A stretch of DNA of 20,060 nucleotides. Origin: Flavobacteriaceae bacterium (lineage in GTDB: Bacteria > Bacteroidota > Bacteroidia > Flavobacteriales > Flavobacteriaceae). Under the pieces are notes generated by a model. The model saw only the letters and a program-made list of their open reading frames with translations. It did not search any database and was not told the DNA's origin. Positions 8,303-15,545 of the stretch are shown here, in pieces; position 1 is the stretch's first letter, and each line of letters begins with the position of its first letter. The stretch covers positions 1 to 20,060 of the forward strand of contig PAHL01000024.1 of NCBI GenBank assembly GCA_002711185.1, given 5' to 3'. The translations under genes were made by a program, and so were the position numbers.

Positions 8303-9595
8303 ATGCGTTACAAGCCACTTCCTTTTTTAGTATACAAGAATAATAGAAAATCATTTTCAAAACATATTGAAGGTATGGGCTTAGCTGTTTTTAACTCAAA
8401 TGATATTTATCCTGTAAGTGCAGATTCAACTCTCCCTTTCTCTCAACATAGGGATATATTTTATCTCAGTGGCATTGATCAAGAGGAGACTATTTTAGTC
8501 CTTTTCCCAGGCGCAAAAAACCCAATAAATAGAGAAATATTATTTATAAAAAAAACTAATGAGCAGATTGCAATCTGGGAAGGCGAAAAACTTTCAAAAG
8601 AAAAGGCAAAGAAATTATCTGGAATTGAAAACATAAAATGGCTTTCAGAATTTGAATCTACTTTTTATGATTTGGCATCAGAATCTGACTTATTATATTT
8701 TAACACAAATGAGCACTACAGAGCAAAAAATGAAACTGAAACTAGGGAAGACAGGTTCATTAAATGGGCCAAAAATAAATACCCTGCTCACAAAGTTGGG
8801 AAAAGTAATCCAATTCTCCAGAGACTAAGAGCAATTAAATCTAACGAAGAGATTAACCAAATAAAAAAAGCATGTGAAATAACTGAAAAAGGAATTAATA
8901 GAATAATTAATTTTATAAAACCTGGAGTATGGGAGTATGAAATTGAAGCTGAACTTATTCATGAGTTTACTAAAAATCAATCCAAAGGGTTTGCTTATTC
9001 TCCAATAATTGCTTCAGGTAAAAATACCAATATTCTTCATTATGAATTAAATAATCAAAAATGTTATAGTGGCGATTTGATACTTCTAGACGTTGCTGCG
9101 GAATATGGAAATTATTCTAGTGATTTAACTAGAACACTTCCAATTTCTGGAAAATACAGTGACCGACAAAAAAAAGTATATAACTCAGTATTGAATGTAA
9201 AAAATCTGGCAACTAAACTACTCACCCCTGGAATATTGATAGCTGACTATCATAAAGAGGTGGGAGAAATAATGACTTCAGAATTATTAAAATTAGGGCT
9301 TTTAAAAAAAGTTGATATTCAAAATCAAAGTGCTAAAAATCCTGCATATAAAAAATATTTTATGCATGGGACTTCACACCATATGGGTTTAGACACCCAT
9401 GATTATGGTCTTTTAAGCGAGCCTTTAAAACCAAATATGGTTTTAACAGTTGAGCCTGGAATTTATATACCTGAAGAGGGTTTTGGAATTCGTTTAGAGG
9501 ATGATATTGTTATTAAGGAAAATGGAGAGCCAGTTAATTTAATGCGAGACATCCCAATAGAGGCCGAAGAAATTGAAACTCTTATGAACAGTTAA
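8303..9595 (+). CDS. Xaa-Pro aminopeptidase, M24B family (aminopeptidase P)
   Basis: This 430-residue cytosolic metallopeptidase removes N-terminal residues preceding proline. It has an N-terminal creatinase-like domain (about residues 1-170) and a C-terminal pita-bread catalytic domain. The five metal ligands line up with E. coli PepP: Asp263 (Leu-Leu-Asp-Val-Ala), Asp274 (Ser-Asp-Leu-Thr-Arg), His359 (in His-Gly-Thr-Ser-His-His), Glu384 (Val-Glu-Pro-Gly-Ile-Tyr) and Glu399 (Arg-Leu-Glu-Asp-Asp). His355 and His366 fit the substrate and proton-shuttle histidines. Length is normal. The ATG follows an A-rich stretch in an 88-base divergent gap shared with the repeat-protein gene. The stop lies 3 bases from the stop of the convergent P19-like gene. 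Confidence 0.93.
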   Translation: MRYKPLPFLVYKNNRKSFSKHIEGMGLAVFNSNDIYPVSADSTLPFSQHRDIFYLSGIDQEETILVLFPGAKNPINREILFIKKTNEQIAIWEGEKLSKEKAKKLSGIENIKWLSEFESTFYDLASESDLLYFNTNEHYRAKNETETREDRFIKWAKNKYPAHKVGKSNPILQRLRAIKSNEEINQIKKACEITEKGINRIINFIKPGVWEYEIEAELIHEFTKNQSKGFAYSPIIASGKNTNILHYELNNQKCYSGDLILLDVAAEYGNYSSDLTRTLPISGKYSDRQKKVYNSVLNVKNLATKLLTPGILIADYHKEVGEIMTSELLKLGLLKKVDIQNQSAKNPAYKKYFMHGTSHHMGLDTHDYGLLSEPLKPNMVLTVEPGIYIPEEGFGIRLEDDIVIKENGEPVNLMRDIPIEAEEIETLMNS

Positions 9596-9598
9596 AAA

Positions 9599-10147
9599 TT
9601 ATCTTCTGCTTGCTTTTGCAATTTCAAAAAAACTTATTTTTTCATAACTAAACCTCTTTTTATCAAAAAGGACTTTAGAAAAATTATCCGCCCAGTCCTT
9701 ATGAAAAGACAACTCATATTGCCCTGGAGGGTTGACACCAAAGTCTACATCATAAAAATCATCTATTTTACCAGGTAATGCTATATTTCTTGCATAATGA
9801 AAATTATCCACCAAATTTATATGTGGAATTAAGTCAATAAAAGTTTTTAATCCAGTTTTTCTGTTTGTAACAGTTGCCATTATCCTCATATATGGAACAA
9901 ATCCCCCTTTTGGTGTTCCTTTTGGGACATCAACAAAATCCCAATTGACTCGGGCTTCTATATGGACATTAGTTGAATTTTGATTCAAATTAATTGACTG
10001 GGGATAAACTATATCCTTAATTGCCCCTTCAAAAATAAATATAATTCCCGGTTCAACTCTTTCCTTCCCAATAACTAACTCTTGAGAAATTATAGAATTA
10101 GATATAAAAAAAAGAAGAAATACTATACATAGTTTTTTAATTATCAT
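9599..10147 (-). CDS. Exported P19/Tp34-like metal-binding protein (iron/copper uptake family), divergent
   Basis: This 182-residue protein has a clear signal peptide (hydrophobic residues 6-20, likely cut near Ser21-Gln22). The body resembles the P19/Tp34 periplasmic Fe/Cu-binding family (Pfam Iron_transport): Val-His-Ile-Glu-Ala at residues 61-65 matches the family's Ile-His-Leu-Glu-Ala strand, Val-Pro-Tyr-Met at 84-87 matches Met/Val-Pro-Tyr-Leu, and His117-Tyr-Ala-Arg-Asn-Ile matches His-Tyr-Gly-Ala-Asn-Ile. A Pro-Pro-Gly-Gln-Tyr-Glu-Leu-Ser-Phe strand follows. Likely metal residues are His62, Glu64, His109 and His117; the P19 methionine appears as His109, and the usual late histidine is not obvious (His149 is the nearest). 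The ATG is 6 bases after the SCO gene's stop, so they are co-transcribed, supporting a role in envelope copper or iron handling. Assignment is from remembered family patterns. Confidence 0.6.
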   Translation of the reverse strand: MIIKKLCIVFLLFFISNSIISQELVIGKERVEPGIIFIFEGAIKDIVYPQSINLNQNSTNVHIEARVNWDFVDVPKGTPKGGFVPYMRIMATVTNRKTGLKTFIDLIPHINLVDNFHYARNIALPGKIDDFYDVDFGVNPPGQYELSFHKDWADNFSKVLFDKKRFSYEKISFFEIAKASRR

Positions 10148-10153
10148 TTTAAA

Positions 10154-10831
10154 TTAAATTTTTAATTGTTCCTGTTTCAAGATTAAAATATCATTAATTA
10201 AATCGTTAACTGAGTCTATATTTGTTCCGTCGTAAAATCCTCTTATTCTTCTTTGTTTGTCAATTAAAACAAAATTTTCAGTATGAATCATCCCATGCTC
10301 TTTATTATCCCCTCTGGATTTAACAGCAAGATATGACTCCCTAGCTAATTTATATATTTCATTTTTTGATCCTGTTACTAAATGCCATTTATTATCAATA
10401 ACCTTTTTTTCAATTGCATACTTTTTGAGTGTAGGAACTGAATCAATATTTGGAGTTACTGAGTGGGATAAAAGTAAAATATCAGGATCATTTATAAATT
10501 CATTTTGAATTAAACGCATATTGTCGGTCATTATAGGACAAATTGTTGGACACGTAGTAAAGAAAAAATCTGCAACGTATATTTTATTTGAAAAAGTATT
10601 ATTTGTAATTGTTTTTCCGTTTTGATTAGTTAAACTAAACTTAGCTATTTTATGATATTTTTTTACATGTTGAATTTTACTATCTACTAATTCATAATTA
10701 ACCATTGATGGGCTATATATCGGTAGGATCTTTTCTTGTTTCAATGCATCATAAAACAATAGAAAAATGATAACAGATATAAATAAAAATAGCGTTAAGA
10801 AAATTTTATACTTGTAAAAAAAGTTTTTCAT
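10154..10831 (-). CDS. SCO1/SenC family protein, membrane-anchored copper/thiol protein
   Basis: From the ATG at 10831 this is a 225-residue thioredoxin-fold protein held by one N-terminal membrane helix (about residues 9-27), facing the periplasm. It has the SCO copper site Cys94-Pro-Thr-Ile-Cys98-Pro and the distal ligand His183 (Ile-His-Thr-Glu-Asn-Phe). SCO proteins deliver or reduce copper for the CuA centre of cytochrome c oxidase; members in Bacteroidota may also act as thiol reductases. A longer reading frame reaches a TTG at 10873, but a TAnnTTTG promoter box (10855-10862) lies inside that extension and the ATG gives a normal anchor, so I chose 10831. The next gene on the transcript is the P19-like protein. 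Confidence 0.9.
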   Translation of the reverse strand: MKNFFYKYKIFLTLFLFISVIIFLLFYDALKQEKILPIYSPSMVNYELVDSKIQHVKKYHKIAKFSLTNQNGKTITNNTFSNKIYVADFFFTTCPTICPIMTDNMRLIQNEFINDPDILLLSHSVTPNIDSVPTLKKYAIEKKVIDNKWHLVTGSKNEIYKLARESYLAVKSRGDNKEHGMIHTENFVLIDKQRRIRGFYDGTNIDSVNDLINDILILKQEQLKI

Positions 10832-10854
10832 TAATTTTAATAATTTGACATATA

Positions 10855-10889
10855 CAAAGATAAATAAAAGCAACTATGTTAAACTAAAA
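10855..10889 (-). promoter_or_regulatory. Candidate promoter for the SCO/P19-like unit
   Basis: Reading the minus strand, TTTTAG (plus-strand 10884-10889, an imperfect -33 element) is followed after 21 bases by a perfect -7 box TATCTTTG (10855-10862). Transcription would begin near 10849, about 18 bases before the ATG at 10831. This excludes the in-frame TTG at 10873 as the start and therefore decides the gene's 5' end. Confidence 0.45.
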
Positions 10890-10905
10890 TTAAAGGTTTA
10901 AGAAA

Positions 10906-10937
10906 TTTCATTCATGTATTAAAAAAGATTATTTTTG
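10906..10937 (+). promoter_or_regulatory. Candidate promoter for rseP
   Basis: A perfect -7 box TATTTTTG (10930-10937) is preceded after 20 bases by TTTC (10906-10909), one mismatch from the TTTG -33 element. The rseP ATG begins 16 bases after the box. Together with the SCO promoter it forms a divergent promoter pair in the 122-base gap, separated by only 16 bases, so the two could share a regulator. By-eye match only. Confidence 0.42.
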
Positions 10938-10953
10938 GCGTCAAATAAAATCA

Positions 10954-12276
10954 ATGAGCATTTTTTTAATTAAGGGTTTACAATTATTATTGAGTCTTTC
11001 AATTTTAATTGTTTTACATGAATTAGGGCATTTTATTCCTGCAAAAATATTTAAAACAAGAGTAGAAAAATTTTACTTATTCTTTGATGTAAAATTTTCA
11101 TTATTCAAGAAAAAAATTGGGGAAACAGTTTATGGAATTGGATGGCTTCCATTGGGTGGATATGTCAAAATATCAGGAATGATTGATGAGAGTATGGATA
11201 CTGAACATTTAACTAAAGACCCTGAGCCTTGGGAGTTTAGATCAAAACCACCTTGGCAAAGATTAATAATAATGTTAGGGGGAGTAACAGTCAATCTTAT
11301 TCTTGGATTTTTAATATACATGATGATTTTATTTGTTTGGGGGAAAAATACTTTAGACCAAAAAGACCTTCCATCTGGATTATTTTACTCAGAATTAGCA
11401 AAATCTATTGGCTTTGAATCGGGGGATGAAATATTATCTGTTGATGGTGAAAATCTTGATAATATTTTAGATGTAAACAAGTATTTATTTTTAAGAGATG
11501 TTTCAGTTATTTCAGTTAAAAAAATTAATGGAAGCAGAATAGATTTAAATATTCCTGAAAATATCGGAACAAAGATGATGAATTCAGGAGATTTAAGACC
11601 TATAAGCGTTAACCTACCATCAATAATTGATAGTGTAATTCCTAATTCAGTTGCTGAAAAAATAGATCTTCAAAAGGGGGATAAAATTATAGGGACATCC
11701 ACCAAAAAATTTCAAGGACTTTTTGATTTTAGAGAGTTTATTTCTAATACTAAATCCGGTAACTTTGATTTAATATACGAAAGGAAAAAAAGATTAGATA
11801 CCGTAAATGTTAATTTAAATAGTGATGGAAAACTTGGTATTTATAATTTAACTGATTTTGATGTAAAATTCGAAACTAAAAAACTAGGAATTTCAGAAAG
11901 TATAAATCAAGGCTTTTATAAGGGTTATTGGACTTTATATGATTACATTTCGCAATTCAAATATGTTTTTTCGAAAAAAGGGGCATCTCAACTAGGTGGA
12001 TTTGGTGCTATTGGGAGTCTATTCCCCCCTACGTGGGATTGGCAAGGATTTTGGTCTAGTACCGCTTTAATATCAATAATACTTGCCTTTATGAATTTAC
12101 TCCCGATTCCTGCATTAGATGGTGGTCATGTTATGTTTTTGATATACGAAATAATTTCTGGTCGAAAACCAAATGATAAGTTTATGGAGTATGCACAAAT
12201 ATTTGGATTTTTTCTCCTAATGTCACTCGTAATATATGCAAATGGAAATGATATCTACAGAGCTCTTTTTAATTAA
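10954..12276 (+). CDS. rseP: Site-2 intramembrane metalloprotease RseP (M50B family)
   Basis: This 440-residue inner-membrane zinc protease cleaves transmembrane segments, classically an anti-sigma factor after a first cut by a site-1 protease; its targets here are unknown. The zinc motif His22-Glu23-Leu-Gly-His26 lies in the first helix and the third ligand Asp389 in Leu-Asp-Gly-Gly-His near the C terminus. The family's Gly-Gly-Tyr-Val-Lys hairpin is at residues 68-72. A second helix spans about 104-127. Two PDZ-like domains can be read between the helices (about 145-200 and 220-290), as in E. coli RseP. Two further helices follow at about 368-390 and 412-430. It stands alone behind its own promoter candidate, divergent from the SCO gene. 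Confidence 0.95.
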   Translation: MSIFLIKGLQLLLSLSILIVLHELGHFIPAKIFKTRVEKFYLFFDVKFSLFKKKIGETVYGIGWLPLGGYVKISGMIDESMDTEHLTKDPEPWEFRSKPPWQRLIIMLGGVTVNLILGFLIYMMILFVWGKNTLDQKDLPSGLFYSELAKSIGFESGDEILSVDGENLDNILDVNKYLFLRDVSVISVKKINGSRIDLNIPENIGTKMMNSGDLRPISVNLPSIIDSVIPNSVAEKIDLQKGDKIIGTSTKKFQGLFDFREFISNTKSGNFDLIYERKKRLDTVNVNLNSDGKLGIYNLTDFDVKFETKKLGISESINQGFYKGYWTLYDYISQFKYVFSKKGASQLGGFGAIGSLFPPTWDWQGFWSSTALISIILAFMNLLPIPALDGGHVMFLIYEIISGRKPNDKFMEYAQIFGFFLLMSLVIYANGNDIYRALFN

Positions 12277-12322
12277 TAATTTTTTTCATTAAAAAATAAT
12301 ATTTATCTTTTAATTTATAAAA

Positions 12323-12835
12323 ATGAGAAGAAGATTAGCAATAAAAAAAATTGGAATAATTGTTGGGGGCGTGTCATTCCTTCCATATGCATGTTCTAAT
12401 GAACAACAATTGTTATATCCAAACTTAACACCATATTTAAAATCAAAACAACTTGAACTTATTGGGTTAATCTCTGACTTAATTTTACCAAAAGATAATT
12501 CAACCTTTCCTACAAAAGAATCTCGTAAAGAATTTATTTTAACTATGATAAATGATTGTTATTCTGAGTCTAATACGAAAAAATTTATCGCTAGCTTTCA
12601 GTCTTTTGAAAGTAGCATAATTGAATTTTATAAGAAAAGCTTTTTTGATCTATCTTTTAACGAGCAGATGAATTTTTTAACTAGTGAATATGAATCTAAA
12701 AGTAATTCATTATTTTTCTTAGATACTTTAAAAAACTATTCTATCCTACATTTTGAAACCTCTGAAAATTATATGTTAGACTATTTGAAATTTGAATTTA
12801 TTCCAGGAAGATATGAGGGGAAAGTTTTAATTTAA
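12323..12835 (+). CDS. Gluconate 2-dehydrogenase subunit 3-like protein, Tat/lipoprotein-type signal
   Basis: This 170-residue protein fits the small-subunit family of membrane flavoprotein dehydrogenases (Pfam Gluconate_2-dh3). The N terminus has a basic Arg-Arg-Arg start, a hydrophobic stretch (residues 10-22) and Cys24 in Leu-Pro-Tyr-Ala-Cys, compatible with a Tat-like export signal and a lipobox. In known complexes the small subunit carries the signal and takes the folded, signal-less GMC subunit across the membrane with it; that is assumed here. The C terminus ends with Pro-Gly-Arg-Tyr-Glu-Gly, as in relatives. The next gene starts 3 bases after its stop, so they form one unit. No cytochrome c subunit is present nearby. 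A weak -7-like TATCTTTT lies at 12304-12311. Confidence 0.8.
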   Translation: MRRRLAIKKIGIIVGGVSFLPYACSNEQQLLYPNLTPYLKSKQLELIGLISDLILPKDNSTFPTKESRKEFILTMINDCYSESNTKKFIASFQSFESSIIEFYKKSFFDLSFNEQMNFLTSEYESKSNSLFFLDTLKNYSILHFETSENYMLDYLKFEFIPGRYEGKVLI

Positions 12836-12838
12836 ATT

Positions 12839-14536
12839 ATGATTAAAAATACATACGATGCGATAGTTGTTGGTGCTGGCATGTCGGGAGGCTGGGCTGC
12901 TAAAGAATTTTGTGATCAAGGAATAAAGACTTTATTGTTAGAAAGAGGTCCAAATGTTGAGCATATTAAAGATTATCCAACTGCTAATACCATGCCTTGG
13001 GAGTTTAAACACAGACGTAGACTTACTGAAAAGGAAATTAAAGAAAATCCAATAATAAGTAAATGTTATGCTTTTAAAGAAGATTCAAAACATTTTTTTG
13101 TCAAAGATGATCACCACAAGTATATTCAAAAAAAACCCTTTGACTGGCTAAGAGGCTATCAAGTTGGAGGAAAGTCAATCATGTGGGCAAGACAAGTTCA
13201 AAGGTGGAGTAAATACGACTTCGAAGGACCAGCTAGAGATGGATATGCAGTTGAATGGCCAATAGGTTATGATGATATTAAAGACTGGTACACGCATGTA
13301 GAAAAGTTTGTTGGAGTGAGTGGAAACAAAGATGGTCTGGATACCCTTCCTGATGGGGATTTTCTTAAAACTTGGGAAGCTAACGCTGTTGAAGAATATT
13401 TTAGTAAAACCATTAAAAAAAATTACTCTGATAGACATGTTATACATGGAAGAGCTGCTCACCTTACTGAAAGTAAACCTATTTTTATAAAACAAGGAAG
13501 GGGGCTTTGTATGAGTAGAACCATTTGTCAAAGGGGTTGTCCGTTGGGAGGATATTTTAATGCTAATTCAACACTTATCCCTTGGGCCTCTCGAACTGGC
13601 AACTTAGATTTAAAGCCTAATTCAGTAGTTCATTCTGTTATATATGATGATAAAAAAAATAAGGCTGTTGGTGTAAGAGTAATTAATAACATCACCAAAA
13701 AAACAGAAGAATACTATTCTAAAGTAATTTTTGTAACTGCAGCAACTTTAAATACAAATCTTATTTTACTAAATTCAAAATCATCAAGATTTCCAGAAGG
13801 TTTGGGAAATGACAATGGATTATTAGGAAAATATATTGCATTTCATAATTATAGAGGAGTGATAAGGGCAAAGTTTGAAGGAATGAGAAACTATACGGTT
13901 AAAGGAAGAAAACCTACCTCACATTATTTACCTCGATTTAGAAATGTATATAAACAAGAGACTGACTTTTTAAGGGGTTATGCGGCGGGATTTTCAGCAA
14001 AACCAGAAAGAGAAACAATTAGAACAGGAATAGGTAAAAATCTTCTAGAAAATATTTTAAAAACTAAAGAAACTGGAGTTTGGAATGTTAGCTCTCATAT
14101 GATGGGTGAAACAATCCCTAAAATAACAAACCAAGTTTACTTGGATTCTGAAAAAGTTGATCAATGGGGAATTCCACTATTAAATATTGACGTTGACTAT
14201 GACGAAAATGATGAAAAAATGGTAAAAGATTTTTTTGAACAATTTGAAGAGATGTTTACAATAGCTGGTTTTAAAAATATTAAGATTAAAGATAATAGAA
14301 AGCTCAGAAACCCTGGTAATGATATTCATGAAATGGGAGGAGTAAGAATGGGCAATAACCCTAAAACTTCCTTATTAAATAAGTGGAATCAACTTCATAA
14401 TTGTAAAAATGTTTTTGTTTCGGATGGTGCATGCATGACATCAACATCGACTCAAAACCCGTCTTTGACTTTTATGGCTATTTCAGCAAGAGCTGCTAAT
14501 TATGCAATTAAAGAGCTCAAAAAAAATAATATATAA
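12839..14536 (+). CDS. GMC family FAD-dependent oxidoreductase (gluconate 2-dehydrogenase alpha-subunit type)
   Basis: This 565-residue flavoenzyme oxidises a hydroxyl group of a sugar, sugar acid or polyol; the substrate cannot be read from sequence. It has the FAD motif Gly12-Ala-Gly14-Met-Ser-Gly17 and the acidic ribose contact Glu35. Tyr-Gln-Val-Gly-Gly-Lys-Ser (107-113) is the second flavin contact. The catalytic pair is His497 (His-Glu-Met-Gly-Gly-Val-Arg-Met-Gly) and Asn540 (Gln-Asn-Pro-Ser-Leu-Thr). It lacks its own signal peptide, matching export by hitch-hiking with the subunit-3 partner encoded just before it. Three clustered cysteines (224, 230, 234) recall the iron-sulfur site of some FAD-glucose dehydrogenases. 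Related pairs make 3-keto sugars. Its stop codon directly abuts the stop of the convergent iolG. Confidence 0.9.
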   Translation: MIKNTYDAIVVGAGMSGGWAAKEFCDQGIKTLLLERGPNVEHIKDYPTANTMPWEFKHRRRLTEKEIKENPIISKCYAFKEDSKHFFVKDDHHKYIQKKPFDWLRGYQVGGKSIMWARQVQRWSKYDFEGPARDGYAVEWPIGYDDIKDWYTHVEKFVGVSGNKDGLDTLPDGDFLKTWEANAVEEYFSKTIKKNYSDRHVIHGRAAHLTESKPIFIKQGRGLCMSRTICQRGCPLGGYFNANSTLIPWASRTGNLDLKPNSVVHSVIYDDKKNKAVGVRVINNITKKTEEYYSKVIFVTAATLNTNLILLNSKSSRFPEGLGNDNGLLGKYIAFHNYRGVIRAKFEGMRNYTVKGRKPTSHYLPRFRNVYKQETDFLRGYAAGFSAKPERETIRTGIGKNLLENILKTKETGVWNVSSHMMGETIPKITNQVYLDSEKVDQWGIPLLNIDVDYDENDEKMVKDFFEQFEEMFTIAGFKNIKIKDNRKLRNPGNDIHEMGGVRMGNNPKTSLLNKWNQLHNCKNVFVSDGACMTSTSTQNPSLTFMAISARAANYAIKELKKNNI

Positions 14537-15544
14537 CTATTTAATTTCGATAATTTTTACTGGTCGATTTTCTAACAAAGATTTTTTTGCAGCTAGACCA
14601 ATTTGTAAAGATTTAAGTCCATCAATTCCTGTGACTGAAACTCCTCTGTTATTAATAACTGAATCAACAAAATCTTGAATTTCAATTTTATACGCTTCCA
14701 TATACCTTTCTAAAAAAAAATCCATTGGTAATGATGAGATAATTCCATTTTGATTGTAAAGTTTACTATTATCAACTTTTATGTTATTTGCTTGAACCAT
14801 TCCTTTTGATCCAAAAACTTCAATTCGTTGATCATAACCGTAAGCTGCCTTTCTACTATTATCAATTACTGCAAGAGTTGAATCTACATATTTCATAAGA
14901 ACCACAGCGGTATCTATATCTCCTACTTTTTGAATTTCTTGATCAATTAAAGCTTCTCCTTTAACATATATTTCATCTATTTCTTTGTCAACTATAAATC
15001 GTGCCATATCAAAATCATGAATAGTCATATCTAAAAAAAGCCCTCCAGAGTTTTTAATATATTCTAGGGGGGGAGGTGAGGGATCCCTACTTGTTATCTT
15101 AACAATATAGGGATTTCCAATTTTGCCATTATTTATGGATGTTTTGACTTTTCTATACTCATTATCAAACCTTCTATTAAATCCAATCATTAATTTAACT
15201 TTTGATTTATCAACAACCTTTAAAACATCTTTTACTCTCTGCATATTCAAATCAAGTGGTTTTTCACAAAATATTTGTATTCCTAATTTAGCTGAAGCTT
15301 CAACATAATTTGCATGAGTATTTGTTGGTGTACAAATAACTATTGCATCGAGTTGATTATTAGTCACCAGTTCGTTGAATTTTGTATATGTATTTTCTAC
15401 ACCTTTTAATTTAGCATATTCAACAGCTTCAGTGGATGGATCCATTACCCCTATTACTTCAACATTACTCAATTGCAATAAATTATTTAGATGAATTTTA
15501 CCTATTCTGCCTAATCCTGCTACTCCAATTTTTAATTTTTTCAT
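14537..15544 (-). CDS. iolG: Inositol 2-dehydrogenase (Gfo/Idh/MocA family)
   Basis: This 335-residue cytosolic enzyme oxidises myo-inositol at C2 to scyllo-inosose with NAD+. The N-terminal Rossmann fold shows Gly10-Leu-Gly-Arg-Ile-Gly15, and Asp35 at the end of the second strand favours NAD over NADP. Lys95 in Cys-Glu-Lys-Pro and the pair Asp172/His176 in Leu-Asp-Met-Thr-Ile-His-Asp match the catalytic Lys, Asp and His of B. subtilis IolG. Length is normal for the family. It is the last gene of the iol operon: the start codon lies 1 base after the stop of the upstream dehydrogenase gene, suggesting translational coupling. Neighbouring iolB, iolE and iolD make the inositol assignment strong. 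Confidence 0.92.
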   Translation of the reverse strand: MKKLKIGVAGLGRIGKIHLNNLLQLSNVEVIGVMDPSTEAVEYAKLKGVENTYTKFNELVTNNQLDAIVICTPTNTHANYVEASAKLGIQIFCEKPLDLNMQRVKDVLKVVDKSKVKLMIGFNRRFDNEYRKVKTSINNGKIGNPYIVKITSRDPSPPPLEYIKNSGGLFLDMTIHDFDMARFIVDKEIDEIYVKGEALIDQEIQKVGDIDTAVVLMKYVDSTLAVIDNSRKAAYGYDQRIEVFGSKGMVQANNIKVDNSKLYNQNGIISSLPMDFFLERYMEAYKIEIQDFVDSVINNRGVSVTGIDGLKSLQIGLAAKKSLLENRPVKIIEIK

Positions 15545-15545
15545 T

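Noticed and set aside
10832..10873. TTG-initiated N-terminal extension of the SCO protein
   Set aside because: The extension crosses a good -7 promoter box and adds residues before a normal membrane anchor; the ATG at 10831 is better.
11130..11321. Short minus-strand open frame within rseP
   Set aside because: Fully antisense to rseP, without start-site signals or family resemblance.
12279..12297. A/T-only inverted repeat after rseP, considered as a terminator
   Set aside because: The 7-base stem contains only A-T pairs and is expected by chance in such AT-rich DNA.
13175..13531. 118-codon minus-strand open frame within the GMC gene
   Set aside because: Overlaps conserved GMC coding sequence on the other strand; no independent evidence.
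15123..15308. Short plus-strand open frame within iolG
   Set aside because: Antisense to the conserved Rossmann part of iolG.
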